Assembly: GCA_018302185.1 (NCBI GenBank) | Contig: JAGVZX010000025.1 | Span: 1-10,839 of the forward strand | Direction of reading: 5' to 3' | Source: Candidatus Woesearchaeota archaeon | Lineage (GTDB): Archaea > Nanobdellota > Nanobdellia > Woesearchaeales > UBA10200 | Length of the DNA: 10,839 nucleotides | In this document: piece after piece, positions 1-8,327 of the stretch | How the letters are laid out: each line of letters starts with the position of its first letter | Position numbering within the stretch: position 1 is the stretch's first letter | Position numbers and translations under genes: made by a program | Notes under the pieces: generated by a model | Told to the model about the DNA's origin: nothing | Seen by the model: the letters and a program-made list of their open reading frames with translations, nothing else | Database searches by the model: none

Positions 1-3000
1 TACAGGCTTGTTTTATTAGTGGTCCTGATAGTGTTTGATGTGAGGTTTATGTAGGTTGCTGTATTTAGATACACGCCATATGAATTTTCTCCTGAAGTAG
101 TTATAGTATTTCCAAATATTGTATTTTGGCCAGATTGTTCTAGATCTATCCCATATCCATAGCTGCCTCTTGCTAAAATATCAATTGTATTGTTCAGCAG
201 CTGATTATTGCTTGCAGAACTTGAAACAAGAATTCCTGCACCATTAGAAGCATTTCCTGTTATAGTATTATTGCTTATTATGTTATTATTAATGCTGCTA
301 CCCAAAGAAATACCGCCGGTGTTAATTGAAGTAAGCGTATTGCCTGTTATATTATTATTGGATGAGCTAGTTTGCAACCAGATAACATAGCTATTCGATG
401 CTAATGTATTGCCTGTAATATTGTTATTAGATGAGCTGGCAAGTTCAATGGAATAAGAATTATAATCTGAATATATCCCTGTGTTGTTAAAGAGCGTATT
501 TCTGTCTATACTGCTTAGATAAATCCCAATACCATTATAACTCGTATTGATCACATTATCCCTTATAGTGTGGTTTCCTTTTCCGGCGTTAGTTGCATAA
601 GCATAAATACCGAATGTAAAATTATTTAGCACACAGTTCTTTACAGTCACATTATCAACATCCGTAAGGTTCACACCATAGCCAGAGTCATTGCCAGTTA
701 TCGTGTATCTGGCGCAGTCTAAAACAATGTTTGAAGCATTTACCTGGAAGCATGTGCCGTTGGCATTTATATTTGTAGTTAATATTGATGAAGAAGAGAT
801 GGTTGTGCAATTATATAGTGAAATCATTAAACCTAAAGTCACAGAAGTGCTGCTTGTAGCAGTCAAGTTAATAGATACTGAAGATGTAGCATAGCCAGAA
901 GCGCTTGCATTAATAGTATGCGGCGTATGGTATAATTTCCTGGTTGCATTCTGCTCAAATTCTGTTAATGTTAATCTATTAATCTGTCCACTTGCATTCG
1001 TTAGCTGCGAATCCACAATCAGGTTCGAGACATTATATGTAGTGACGTTTGCATTCTGCAGAGCATTGCCTTGAGCTTTGCTTACTGTCATATCTGCGTA
1101 ATATTTTACTGTTATGGAAGAGGTGTCTGTTGCTGAGTCGAAACCGATATCGCTTTTGTTGAAGGTGACGTTGATTAGTGTGTTGTTTGAGGCAGCAGTC
1201 ACTAAGAAGATGTCTGTTGAGTTTGTGGAATTTATTGTATTATCTATAATCAGGTTGCTATAGCTTGATGCTATAAAAAAGCCATATGAAGTAGTATTTA
1301 GTGTAGTTATGGAGTTTGCAGTGAGGTTATTTGAGCTGGCATCACTTAAATAGATGCCATGAGAACCATTGCTGTCTGTTAATATAGTGTTACTTTGTAC
1401 ATTATTGTTATTTGCAGTGCCAAAACGTATTCCTTGAGACAAATCAGCTCTTACTGTGACAATGTTTGAAGACAAATTACAGTCATTTGAATTTAGGTAT
1501 ATTCCATAACTTGTGTTTCCGGTTATCAAGATATTATTGTTATATATTATACAATAATCTGAAGGGCTAAATATTCCAACCCCATAACTATCTGAGCTGG
1601 TAGATGTAATGTTATTAGAAACTATTGTTGCATTTACTCCTGAGAGGAATACAGCATGACCAAAAGCACCTTTTGTTTTTATAGTATTAGCATAGATGGT
1701 AATTGGAATTGATTTAGATACCAATATTCCAACTCCTGTATCTAATGATTCAGGAGTGATGTTGTTGTATGAAACATTAGTGTGATTTGAATTGCTTAAA
1801 AACATACCAGATGGCAACGTCATGCCATCAGAGATGGCAGTTGCAACTATTGTATTATTCGTGTATGTAGAGTTATGGGCACTCTCAGCATAAATAGGAT
1901 ATGTAAAATTAATCAACTTACAATTCTTAACCGTCACATTCTCTCTGTTTGTTATATTAACTCCATAGCCAGAAGAATTTCCTGTAATTGTATATCCAGC
2001 GCAGTCAAGCACAATATTATTCGCGCCGATAGTGAAGCATGTTCCGTTAACATTGATGCTATTTATAAGTGCAGTTGACTGAGTTATTGTTCCGCAGCCA
2101 GATGTCATCAAGACAGTAAACGAAGTGCTGCTAGTTACAGTTAAATTAACTATGGTCGAATTCGTAACATGGCCTGAAAAGCTTGTGTTAATAGTATGTG
2201 GTGTGTGATATATTATCCTCGTTGCATTTTGCTCGAATTCAGTCAATGTCAGCCTATTAATCAGCCCAGTAGCACTAGTTAATTGCGAATCTACAATTAT
2301 GTTAGATACATTGTATGTTGTTACATTAGCATTCTGCAATGCAGTTCCTGCGCTTGTATTTACAATGACATCTGCATAATATTTCACAGTTATGGAAGAT
2401 GTGTCTGTTGCTGAATTAAAGCCGATATCTGATTTGTTGAAGGTGACGTTAACTAAACTATTAGTTGCACCAGAATTCTCTATGAATATGTCATTATCTT
2501 GTGTTGCATTTATATAGCTATCTTGTATATATGTATTTGATGAATCTGCAATTCTTATAGCTCTTGCAGCAGTATTTGTTGCAGTGACAGAAGTTCTTGT
2601 TATGTTTACTTTTTGTGAGCTTGATAATATATAAATACCGTGATTACTTGTTCCCTTTGTTAGTATTATATTATCTGTTATATTGATATTATTGGATCCT
2701 GAAACATAAATCCCATCAAAGCTATTTCCATAAACAGAGATATTATTTCCTACAATAACAATATTGTTGTCAGAGCCACTTAAAATAATTCCATACCCAC
2801 TACCTCCAGATGTATTTATAAAATTATTTTGTATAAAGCTATTTGATACGCTACTGAAAAAGATTCCATCTCCTGCAGTCTCGCCGGTTGTTTTTATAGT
2901 GTTATATGTTATATTAATATCAGATGAACCAACTAATTGAATAGCAAATCCACTAGTGCCAGATGTAGTTATAGTATTTCTACTTATGTTGTTTTTATTA

Positions 3001-6000
3001 GATGAGGTATCCATTCTTATACCATAAGCAGAGTTTCCAATTGTATTTATTGTATTATTAAATATGGTATTAATATCTGGAGTCTCAAAATAGATCCCAA
3101 TACCGCTCGCAACGCTTGTATTGATCACATTATCCCTTATCGTATGATTGCCGTTTCCGGTTGCATAAACACCATTGGAAAAATTAATTAACTTGCAGTT
3201 CTTCACAGTCACATTATCCACATTAGTAAGATTAACGCCATATCCAGAAGAATTCCCTGTTATCGTATATCCACCGCAATCCAGCACAATATTGTTTGCA
3301 TGTATCTGGAAGCATGTTCCGTTAACATTGATGCTATTTATAAGTGCAGTTGATTCAGTTATTGTTCCGCAGCCAGATGTTGTCATCAGGACAGTAAAAG
3401 CAGTGCTGGTTGTCAGAGTTAAATTTATTGTTGTAGAGTTTGTAGCATATCCTGAAAAGCTTGTGTTGATAGTGTGCGGCGTGTGATATATTATCCTAGT
3501 TGCATTTTGCTCGAATTCAGTCAAAGTCAATCTATTTATCTGACCAGCTGAATTAGTCAGCTGAGAATTCACGATTATATTAGAGATATTATAAGTAGTG
3601 ACATTAGCATTTTGGAATGGAGTTCCTGAGCTGGTGTTAACGGTTACATCAAGATAATATTTCATAGTTATGGAAGAAGTGTCAGTTGCAGAGTTAAAGC
3701 CAATGTCACTTTTGTTGAAAGTTACATTTATCAATGTGTTGTTTGAGAAAGAATTCTTTAAAAATACATCTGAAGAATTTGAAGCATTTATAAACCCATT
3801 AGTTATGGTATTGCTATGTGAAGAACCCTCTATTTGTATTCCGTAGGAAGAAGCATTTGTTGTTCTTATGATATTATTAGTTAAATTATTGTTTAAATTA
3901 GTACCTACTAAGTGTATGCCAGGTGAACTAGTTCCAGAAGTATTGATGTTATTGTCAATTATTGTTACTGATGTTGTATCATAATCTAAATATATGCCTT
4001 TAAAATTATTTTCATCTGCATTAATGTCATTTTGACTGATAAGGAAATTATTTGCATCTGCATATATTCCAAAACCTCTAATAAAATTAATGCTGTTTTT
4101 TGTTATATTACTGTTTGCTCCCTCAGCATATATTCCGGAAGAAAATCCGCCAGAAATTGTATTATTGAATACACTGTTTTGTTGATAACCTAGAGATATA
4201 CCACGAGTATTGCCACTAGGACTTGATATTATTATATTATTTGTTATATTACTAAATATGCCATCTAAAATTCCACTTGAACATTTTCCAGTAAAATTTA
4301 TAAAATTACTGTTTACAAGATCATAAGAGTTTGTACCTAAATAAATTCCCCAAGTGTTACCAGAACAATCTCCTCCCAGAATTATTCTATTTCTTTCAAT
4401 TGTTAAGTAACTCCCACTATTAGCATAAATAAAGGAACCGGATACATTTTTTTCAGATGTAGTAATATTATTACTATCTATAGTATTTCCATTTGAATTT
4501 GAGGTTAGCCATATTCCATAACCACCGTCTTTAACTACTCTAGTCATAGAATTATAACTTATATTATTTGTTCTGGAATTAGATAGATATATGCCATATC
4601 CAGACATATTGGTTAGGCTACTGCTGATTATTGTAGAATTATCAGTAAACCCTAAAAGAATGCCGTCTGCATTTTCGATAGTGATATTTTTTATAGTAAT
4701 GTTATTTGAATATGCAACAATTAACTGTCCAAGGCTTGAATTGTGCTTTATTTCCAGGTTGCTTTGATTAAAATAATATAGAATGGGCTTTCCATCAGCT
4801 GTATTTGATCCATCAATAGTGTGATTAAAATTTGAGATACTTGAACCATCTATTATTATGCTACTTGCATTTAAGGTTGTTATGTTGTTCAGTGTTAAAT
4901 TTAAGTAGTTAGAGTCAGTTATGTATATACCTTCTGAGCCTGGTGACAGTGTAGTTATTATATTGTTTATAACCTGGTTATTGTGGGCAGAAGTACCAAA
5001 ACGTATAGCATCAGATCCAAGACCTGTAACATTTATATTATTATTTATTATTTTATTATTAGTTGATCTCCATATATCTATCCCATTACCATATCTCGTT
5101 GTTCTTATTGTATTCGCATCTATTGTATTGTTATATGAATTAGATTCCATATATATTCCATAAGTTGAAGATGCAGCATCAGTGATTAAGGTATTTGCTG
5201 AAATATTAGTATTATTTGCCTTGCTTAGGAAAATAGCATAACTAGATGATCCATAAGTTCCTATAGTGTTATTATATACGTTGTTAATTGTTGTATTCTC
5301 GAGATAAATTCCTGTGCCATAATTTACTGTAATGTTAATCACATTATCCTTTAAGGTGTGATTTCCTTTTCCAGCGCCAGTCGAATAAGCATAAATACCA
5401 TTACTAAAATTAATCAGCTTGCAGTTCTTCACTGTCACATTGTCAACATTAGTAAGATTTACTCCATAGCCAGAACTATTTCCAGTTATAGTATATCCAG
5501 CGCAGTCTAAGACAATGTTTGAAGCATTTACCTGGAAGCATGTCCCATTGATCTGAAGATTCTGCGTCAAAGTCAGCGATGCATTTACATCCCCGCATTG
5601 TGTTGCATTTGCAGCTAGATTATGCGCATATTCAACATCATCACCAAATCTAAACTCTAGATCATGCTTTCCAGAAGTAAATACTCTGCTAGATTCAAAT
5701 CCTTCACTTTCGCATGAATAATTATAAGAGATAGCAGATGTGCCGTTAAATGTATAATTGATTGGTGTATTATTACAAGCTAATTCAAGGAACTTTAAGT
5801 CATCAGGCAAGCCACTGCCAAACGTCGTTTCATCTATAGCAGTAATGACCAGATCAGCTGTTCCATTTGTAGTAAATCTTACAGTCCAGTTGCCTCCAAC
5901 AATAGGGTAGCTTTGGACATTGATTATTGAGATAGAAGCGCCTGCATAGCCAGAAAAGTGATTGACTGTAAAGGTTATTGTTCCATCGCCATTATCACTA

Positions 6001-7460
6001 AAAGGAATGTCTGTCTTCTCCCAGCTGCTGCAGCTAAAGTTCTCAACATCAAACTCAGCGCATGATAGTATTGCATTTATCTTATCATTAACAGAATTCT
6101 TTGGTAGCCTAATAGTCGCATTATCCATTTCTAAAGAATTAACAGCAGCGACTTCTGTCCTTATAGCATTCTCTTTCTTATCATTTAATTTAGGCACAAT
6201 AGTATCAATGACTGCAGTTATGTTTTGCTCCAAAGTCCTTAATCCGTTTATCTCAATATTAGCAGCTGGCTTAAAATCAGCAGATTCTTCAAATAATATT
6301 GTAAATCTTCCCTGTGGCTGCTTTGCTTTTTTTATCTTAGTGATATTAAGCTGGTATTTCCCATCTCTTACCGAAACAGTGTAGTTAGCATTATCCTGTT
6401 TCTGCCTGTCTTTGACTTTCAGGCTTAATTTCCTGATTTCCTTTGTTAAATTTATTTCGTTGTCAAAGGAAACATTTGCTGCAGACAAATTACCTGAGAT
6501 GTTTTCACCAATAACACTCTCATTTATTGCAGAGCTTTCATTTATTATAGTGGTTAAATTTATATCTGTTAAGTTTGTAATATTAATCTCCAAAGAAATT
6601 ATTTCCTGCAAATCTACCTTATAAGTCAGCTTTGTTACATACAGTGTAGCATTCTCCACCTCAATCTCAAGCATTAAGTTTTTGCCTGTAAAATTATCTA
6701 ATGCGCATGTCTCAATGCAAAGGTTGTTGAATGTCAATGTAGTATTTGCTTCTCTGCTACTATTCGCACTTAAAGTGCCAAGATTGCCTTCTTGATCAAC
6801 AAAAGCTGTATCCAATATCTGGCTTCTATTCTCAGTAACAAGATACACTCTTGCAGAGCCAGAGCCTAATACTGTTCCAGATATCTTCAATGATAATGGC
6901 GTATGATTTAATGCGATATTCTCTGCTGCATTCTCAACATATAATTTGTAGACAGTTTCAGTATAAGTATTATCAGCGATGCTTAATCCAGTGATCTCTC
7001 CATTACCAAGGAACTGAAGCAGCAAAGGATTGAATATAATTGCTGCCATCAATAGTATTATCATGATGTTAGTTATGGCAAATGCATTTGAAGCATCGTG
7101 TGAATCTTCTTTGATATTATTTGTTACGCTCTCGCTAATATTAGCATTGATAACATCTTTGCCTGTACTAACATTTTTACTTCTGCTTACCTGTTTCTCT
7201 GCACCAGCTTCTCTGCCTGCATTCTCTATCTCCCAAGGATAATCTTCAAGCTGTTGTATCCTTCTCTTCTCTTGCTCTCTCTCTTTCTCATACGCTCCAA
7301 CTCTTTTTATATAGCTTCCAAGCCATCTGGCTCTTGCATTGTTGCTCAGGTGCTTAACGACCTCCTGCTTATTCTTTTCTAGGAATCTTATTCTCTCATC
7401 TATCTCTTTTATCTTGTTTCTATGTTTTTCAATTTCCTGTTTTAGGGAATATTCTTTCAT
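1..7460 (-). CDS. Giant membrane-anchored beta-helix surface protein (C-terminus outside window)
   Basis: I read this frame without a stop from the ATG at 7460-7458 to the window edge: 2486 complete codons are visible. Residues 1-78 are Lys/Glu/Arg-rich and look coiled-coil. Residues 127-151 form one hydrophobic span with no cleavage-type signal peptide, so the N-terminus is probably cytoplasmic and the rest outside. A beta-rich stretch follows (155-620), including HFSGYAG (501-507) and GKHDLEFRFGDD (597-608), motifs I associate with archaeal surface proteins. Right-handed parallel beta-helix blocks (NosD-like rungs of the G-I-Y/x-N-N-T-I type) begin at Cys622, Cys1364, Cys1789 and Cys2218. 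They are separated by linkers at about 1267-1363, 1693-1788 and 2119-2217. N-x-S/T sequons are very abundant, suggesting N-glycosylation. The start overlaps the stop of the upstream regulator, with AAGGTG four bases before it. The likely role is adhesion or cell-cell contact (inferred); a polysaccharide lyase-like enzyme is possible but no catalytic set is recognised. Confidence 0.93.
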   Translation of the reverse strand, partial: MKEYSLKQEIEKHRNKIKEIDERIRFLEKNKQEVVKHLSNNARARWLGSYIKRVGAYEKEREQEKRRIQQLEDYPWEIENAGREAGAEKQVSRSKNVSTGKDVINANISESVTNNIKEDSHDASNAFAITNIMIILLMAAIIFNPLLLQFLGNGEITGLSIADNTYTETVYKLYVENAAENIALNHTPLSLKISGTVLGSGSARVYLVTENRSQILDTAFVDQEGNLGTLSANSSREANTTLTFNNLCIETCALDNFTGKNLMLEIEVENATLYVTKLTYKVDLQEIISLEINITNLTDINLTTIINESSAINESVIGENISGNLSAANVSFDNEINLTKEIRKLSLKVKDRQKQDNANYTVSVRDGKYQLNITKIKKAKQPQGRFTILFEESADFKPAANIEINGLRTLEQNITAVIDTIVPKLNDKKENAIRTEVAAVNSLEMDNATIRLPKNSVNDKINAILSCAEFDVENFSCSSWEKTDIPFSDNGDGTITFTVNHFSGYAGASISIINVQSYPIVGGNWTVRFTTNGTADLVITAIDETTFGSGLPDDLKFLELACNNTPINYTFNGTSAISYNYSCESEGFESSRVFTSGKHDLEFRFGDDVEYAHNLAANATQCGDVNASLTLTQNLQINGTCFQVNASNIVLDCAGYTITGNSSGYGVNLTNVDNVTVKNCKLINFSNGIYAYSTGAGKGNHTLKDNVINITVNYGTGIYLENTTINNVYNNTIGTYGSSSYAIFLSKANNTNISANTLITDAASSTYGIYMESNSYNNTIDANTIRTTRYGNGIDIWRSTNNKIINNNINVTGLGSDAIRFGTSAHNNQVINNIITTLSPGSEGIYITDSNYLNLTLNNITTLNASSIIIDGSSISNFNHTIDGSNTADGKPILYYFNQSNLEIKHNSSLGQLIVAYSNNITIKNITIENADGILLGFTDNSTIISSSLTNMSGYGIYLSNSRTNNISYNSMTRVVKDGGYGIWLTSNSNGNTIDSNNITTSEKNVSGSFIYANSGSYLTIERNRIILGGDCSGNTWGIYLGTNSYDLVNSNFINFTGKCSSGILDGIFSNITNNIIISSPSGNTRGISLGYQQNSVFNNTISGGFSSGIYAEGANSNITKNSINFIRGFGIYADANNFLISQNDINADENNFKGIYLDYDTTSVTIIDNNINTSGTSSPGIHLVGTNLNNNLTNNIIRTTNASSYGIQIEGSSHSNTITNGFINASNSSDVFLKNSFSNNTLINVTFNKSDIGFNSATDTSSITMKYYLDVTVNTSSGTPFQNANVTTYNISNIIVNSQLTNSAGQINRLTLTEFEQNATRIIYHTPHTINTSFSGYATNSTTINLTLTTSTAFTVLMTTSGCGTITESTALINSINVNGTCFQIHANNIVLDCGGYTITGNSSGYGVNLTNVDNVTVKNCKLINFSNGVYATGNGNHTIRDNVINTSVASGIGIYFETPDINTIFNNTINTIGNSAYGIRMDTSSNKNNISRNTITTSGTSGFAIQLVGSSDINITYNTIKTTGETAGDGIFFSSVSNSFIQNNFINTSGGSGYGIILSGSDNNIVIVGNNISVYGNSFDGIYVSGSNNINITDNIILTKGTSNHGIYILSSSQKVNITRTSVTATNTAARAIRIADSSNTYIQDSYINATQDNDIFIENSGATNSLVNVTFNKSDIGFNSATDTSSITVKYYADVIVNTSAGTALQNANVTTYNVSNIIVDSQLTSATGLINRLTLTEFEQNATRIIYHTPHTINTSFSGHVTNSTIVNLTVTSSTSFTVLMTSGCGTITQSTALINSINVNGTCFTIGANNIVLDCAGYTITGNSSGYGVNITNRENVTVKNCKLINFTYPIYAESAHNSTYTNNTIVATAISDGMTLPSGMFLSNSNHTNVSYNNITPESLDTGVGILVSKSIPITIYANTIKTKGAFGHAVFLSGVNATIVSNNITSTSSDSYGVGIFSPSDYCIIYNNNILITGNTSYGIYLNSNDCNLSSNIVTVRADLSQGIRFGTANNNNVQSNTILTDSNGSHGIYLSDASSNNLTANSITTLNTTSYGFFIASSYSNLIIDNTINSTNSTDIFLVTAASNNTLINVTFNKSDIGFDSATDTSSITVKYYADMTVSKAQGNALQNANVTTYNVSNLIVDSQLTNASGQINRLTLTEFEQNATRKLYHTPHTINASASGYATSSVSINLTATSSTSVTLGLMISLYNCTTISSSSILTTNINANGTCFQVNASNIVLDCARYTITGNDSGYGVNLTDVDNVTVKNCVLNNFTFGIYAYATNAGKGNHTIRDNVINTSYNGIGIYLSSIDRNTLFNNTGIYSDYNSYSIELASSSNNNITGNTLASNSYVIWLQTSSSNNNITGNTLTSINTGGISLGSSINNNIISNNTITGNASNGAGILVSSSASNNQLLNNTIDILARGSYGYGIDLEQSGQNTIFGNTITTSGENSYGVYLNTATYINLTSNTIRTTNKTSL
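580..1182 (-). repeat. Linker plus cap module, copy 4
   Basis: The linker (YYADMTVSKAQGNALQNANV, then LTEFEQNATRKLYHTPHTIN) lies exactly 1278 bp from copy 3 (1115 versus 2393; 895 versus 2173). The cap starts at Cys2218 but has drifted: the usual CGTIT is CTTIS and LDCAGY is LDCARY. All four cap cysteines remain. This is the most divergent linker, while part of its cap is nearly identical in DNA to copy 1. Confidence 0.87.
1873..2457 (-). repeat. Linker plus cap module, copy 3
   Basis: This is the same linker (YYADVIVNTSAGTAL, LTEFEQNATRIIYHTPHTIN) and cap (Cys1789, NGTCFTI, LDCAGY, KNCKLINF). It shares long near-identical DNA with copy 2, for instance a 43-base identity starting at 2038 versus 3313. 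After the cap it lacks the GNHTIRDNVIN segment present in copies 1, 2 and 4, so the first rungs of this helix have diverged or been replaced. Confidence 0.88.
3130..3735 (-). repeat. Linker plus cap module, copy 2
   Basis: It encodes the linker beginning KYYLDVTVNTSSGTP (about residues 1266-1280), running through LTEFEQNATRIIYHTPHTIN and SFSGYAT, then the cap from Cys1364 with NGTCF, LDCGGY and KNCKLINF. The linker resembles carboxypeptidase-regulatory/Ig-like spacers of archaeal surface proteins (family knowledge). It lies exactly 1278 bp from the same positions in copy 3, for example 3671 versus 2393 and 3451 versus 2173. Confidence 0.88.
5340..5600 (-). repeat. Beta-helix cap, copy 1 (no linker before it)
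   Basis: This segment encodes the first four-cysteine cap of the giant protein: CGD (Cys622), INGTCFQVN, NIVLDCAGYTITGN and NVTVKNCKLINF, followed by a GAGKGNHT insertion. Unlike the later three caps it is not preceded by the Ig-like linker but by the FRFGDDVEYAHN segment. At DNA level 5500-5543 is nearly identical to 712-755 in copy 4. Confidence 0.85.
7008..7082 (-). other. Transmembrane anchor of the giant protein
   Basis: Residues 127-151 of the giant protein read FAITNIMIILLMAAIIFNPL followed by LLQFL, a single hydrophobic stretch of about 25 residues. The 80 residues before it are strongly basic and acidic with net positive patches, and the protein after it is glycosylation-sequon rich. 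By the positive-inside rule the coiled-coil N-terminus stays in the cytoplasm and everything from about residue 152 is exported. Confidence 0.8.
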
Positions 7461-8101
7461 TTAGCACCTTTATTGTTCGCTAAATTAACATCGCTTCTAT
7501 CATCAGTCAAATTTTCAATCCCAGAATCATTATCGGCAGCTAACTTCCTCACTGCCCTCTGATATACTGTCCATATGGTCCTGTCATTCTTCCTTAACAA
7601 AACAGCAACATCATGGTATGTCAGCTTGTAATTGTTTTTGAGATGATAAGAAATATTTTCCAGGACACTCAGTTCACGATTTTTAAGAATTGAACATGGA
7701 ATAACAAACACAGAAGGCTTGACAATAATTTTGGAAGGATGTTTCCTGACAGCAATACGGTAACTGTTGGCAAGAGCAATATTGTTTCTGCCTATCAATT
7801 TAGCGATCTTAGAAAATTTCAATCCTAAATTCTCATGCAGATACTTTACTATGATCTCAAGCGAGCTTAATATAGAATTATCAAAGACTGAGGCAGGAAG
7901 AATAATCTCTTCAGAAGCAAAGCTTTTGCTTATTATCCTGTTGAAGATATCAAGCATCTCTTCATAGCTGAAATTTTCATCTTTCAGCTTTGCAAAATTC
8001 TTCTCAATATCAGCTATCGCTTTGCTTGTTTTTGCAGTCTTTAAACTATCAGGATTAAGACTCTCCTGCACAATTTCAGGTTTTTTGTTAGTTTCTTTCA
8101 A
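7457..8101 (-). CDS. Tandem helix-turn-helix regulator coupled to the giant surface protein
   Basis: This 214-residue protein has a charged N-terminal stretch (1-60) and two similar units of about 55 residues, 67-121 and 133-187. Each has the pattern I/V-I/L-P-x-S, then a helix containing LE-I-x-Y/H-L, then L-x-[FY]-x-x-[IV]-A-x-L-[IL]-x-R and an arginine-rich end (SYRIAVRK and VYQRAVRK). This resembles duplicated sigma-70 region 4-like HTH units, so I infer DNA binding and transcription control. The start is a TTG at 8101: an in-frame TAG lies four codons upstream and the next ATG (residue 49) would cut into conserved sequence. Its TGA (7459-7457) overlaps the ATG of the giant gene. It probably controls that gene and, through the repeat array upstream, itself. 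The exact family is not recognised. Confidence 0.88.
   Translation of the reverse strand: MKETNKKPEIVQESLNPDSLKTAKTSKAIADIEKNFAKLKDENFSYEEMLDIFNRIISKSFASEEIILPASVFDNSILSSLEIIVKYLHENLGLKFSKIAKLIGRNNIALANSYRIAVRKHPSKIIVKPSVFVIPCSILKNRELSVLENISYHLKNNYKLTYHDVAVLLRKNDRTIWTVYQRAVRKLAADNDSGIENLTDDRSDVNLANNKGAK
7465..7470 (-). promoter_or_regulatory. Ribosome binding site for the giant protein
   Basis: On the minus strand AAGGTG stands four bases before the ATG at 7460, inside the last codons of the upstream gene. Together with the ATGA stop-start overlap it supports this start and suggests translational coupling. Confidence 0.6.
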
Positions 8102-8113
8102 TCTATCACACTA

Positions 8114-8319
8114 TATGTAAGTACAATTTAATACTATTTGTAAGTATACTGCCTACTTTTCTTATCTCCCTCTATAATTGTTAATTCACTTCTAAACCAA
8201 TCTATTTATCTAATCTTATGTAAGTATAGAACTTAATCTTATGTAAGTATATAAAGATTTCTATTTTTACCAGAACTTATTTATCTTATGTAAGTTAATA
8301 ACTATATTCTATGTAAGTA
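8114..8319. repeat. Operator-like array of six TATGTAAGTA repeats in three 23-bp pairs
   Basis: Core copies stand at 8114-8123, 8137-8146 (TTTGTAAGTA), 8217-8226, 8240-8249, 8287-8296 (TATGTAAGTT) and 8310-8319. Start-to-start distances are 23, 80, 23, 47 and 23 bp, so every pair is about two helical turns apart. The best copies extend to CTTATGTAAGTATA and contain a CTTA-TG-TAAG dyad. The array fills the stretch before the regulator gene and overlaps its probable promoters. This suggests cooperative binding of a protein on one DNA face, most simply the regulator itself. Confidence 0.75.
8248..8255 (-). promoter_or_regulatory. Proximal TATA box overlapping repeat copy 4
   Basis: The minus strand reads TTTATATA preceded by GAAATC. 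It lies exactly 80 bp from the distal box and overlaps the end of the repeat at 8240-8251. Expected initiation near 8224 falls on repeat copy 3. A weaker TATTAAATT at 8125-8133, between copies 1 and 2, is at leaderless distance (about 27 bp) from the TTG start and could be a third promoter. Confidence 0.5.
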
Positions 8320-8327
8320 TAAAGAAG

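Noticed and set aside
208..7242. Plus-strand open frames of 60-140 codons at 208, 691, 1875, 3175, 4921, 5962, 6412 and 7030
   Set aside because: All lie opposite the continuous minus-strand giant frame, have implausible Leu/Ile/Val-rich composition from antisense of Asn/Thr codons, and lack promoters or family motifs.
622..7460. Naming the giant protein NosD or a pectate lyase
   Set aside because: Only the repeat style of the beta-helix matches. There is no nos operon context and no recognised catalytic residue set, so a functional name would be unsupported.
8114..8319. CRISPR array
   Set aside because: The repeats are only about 10-14 bp, the gaps are 13 bp or irregular, and no cas genes are present; the pattern fits protein binding sites.
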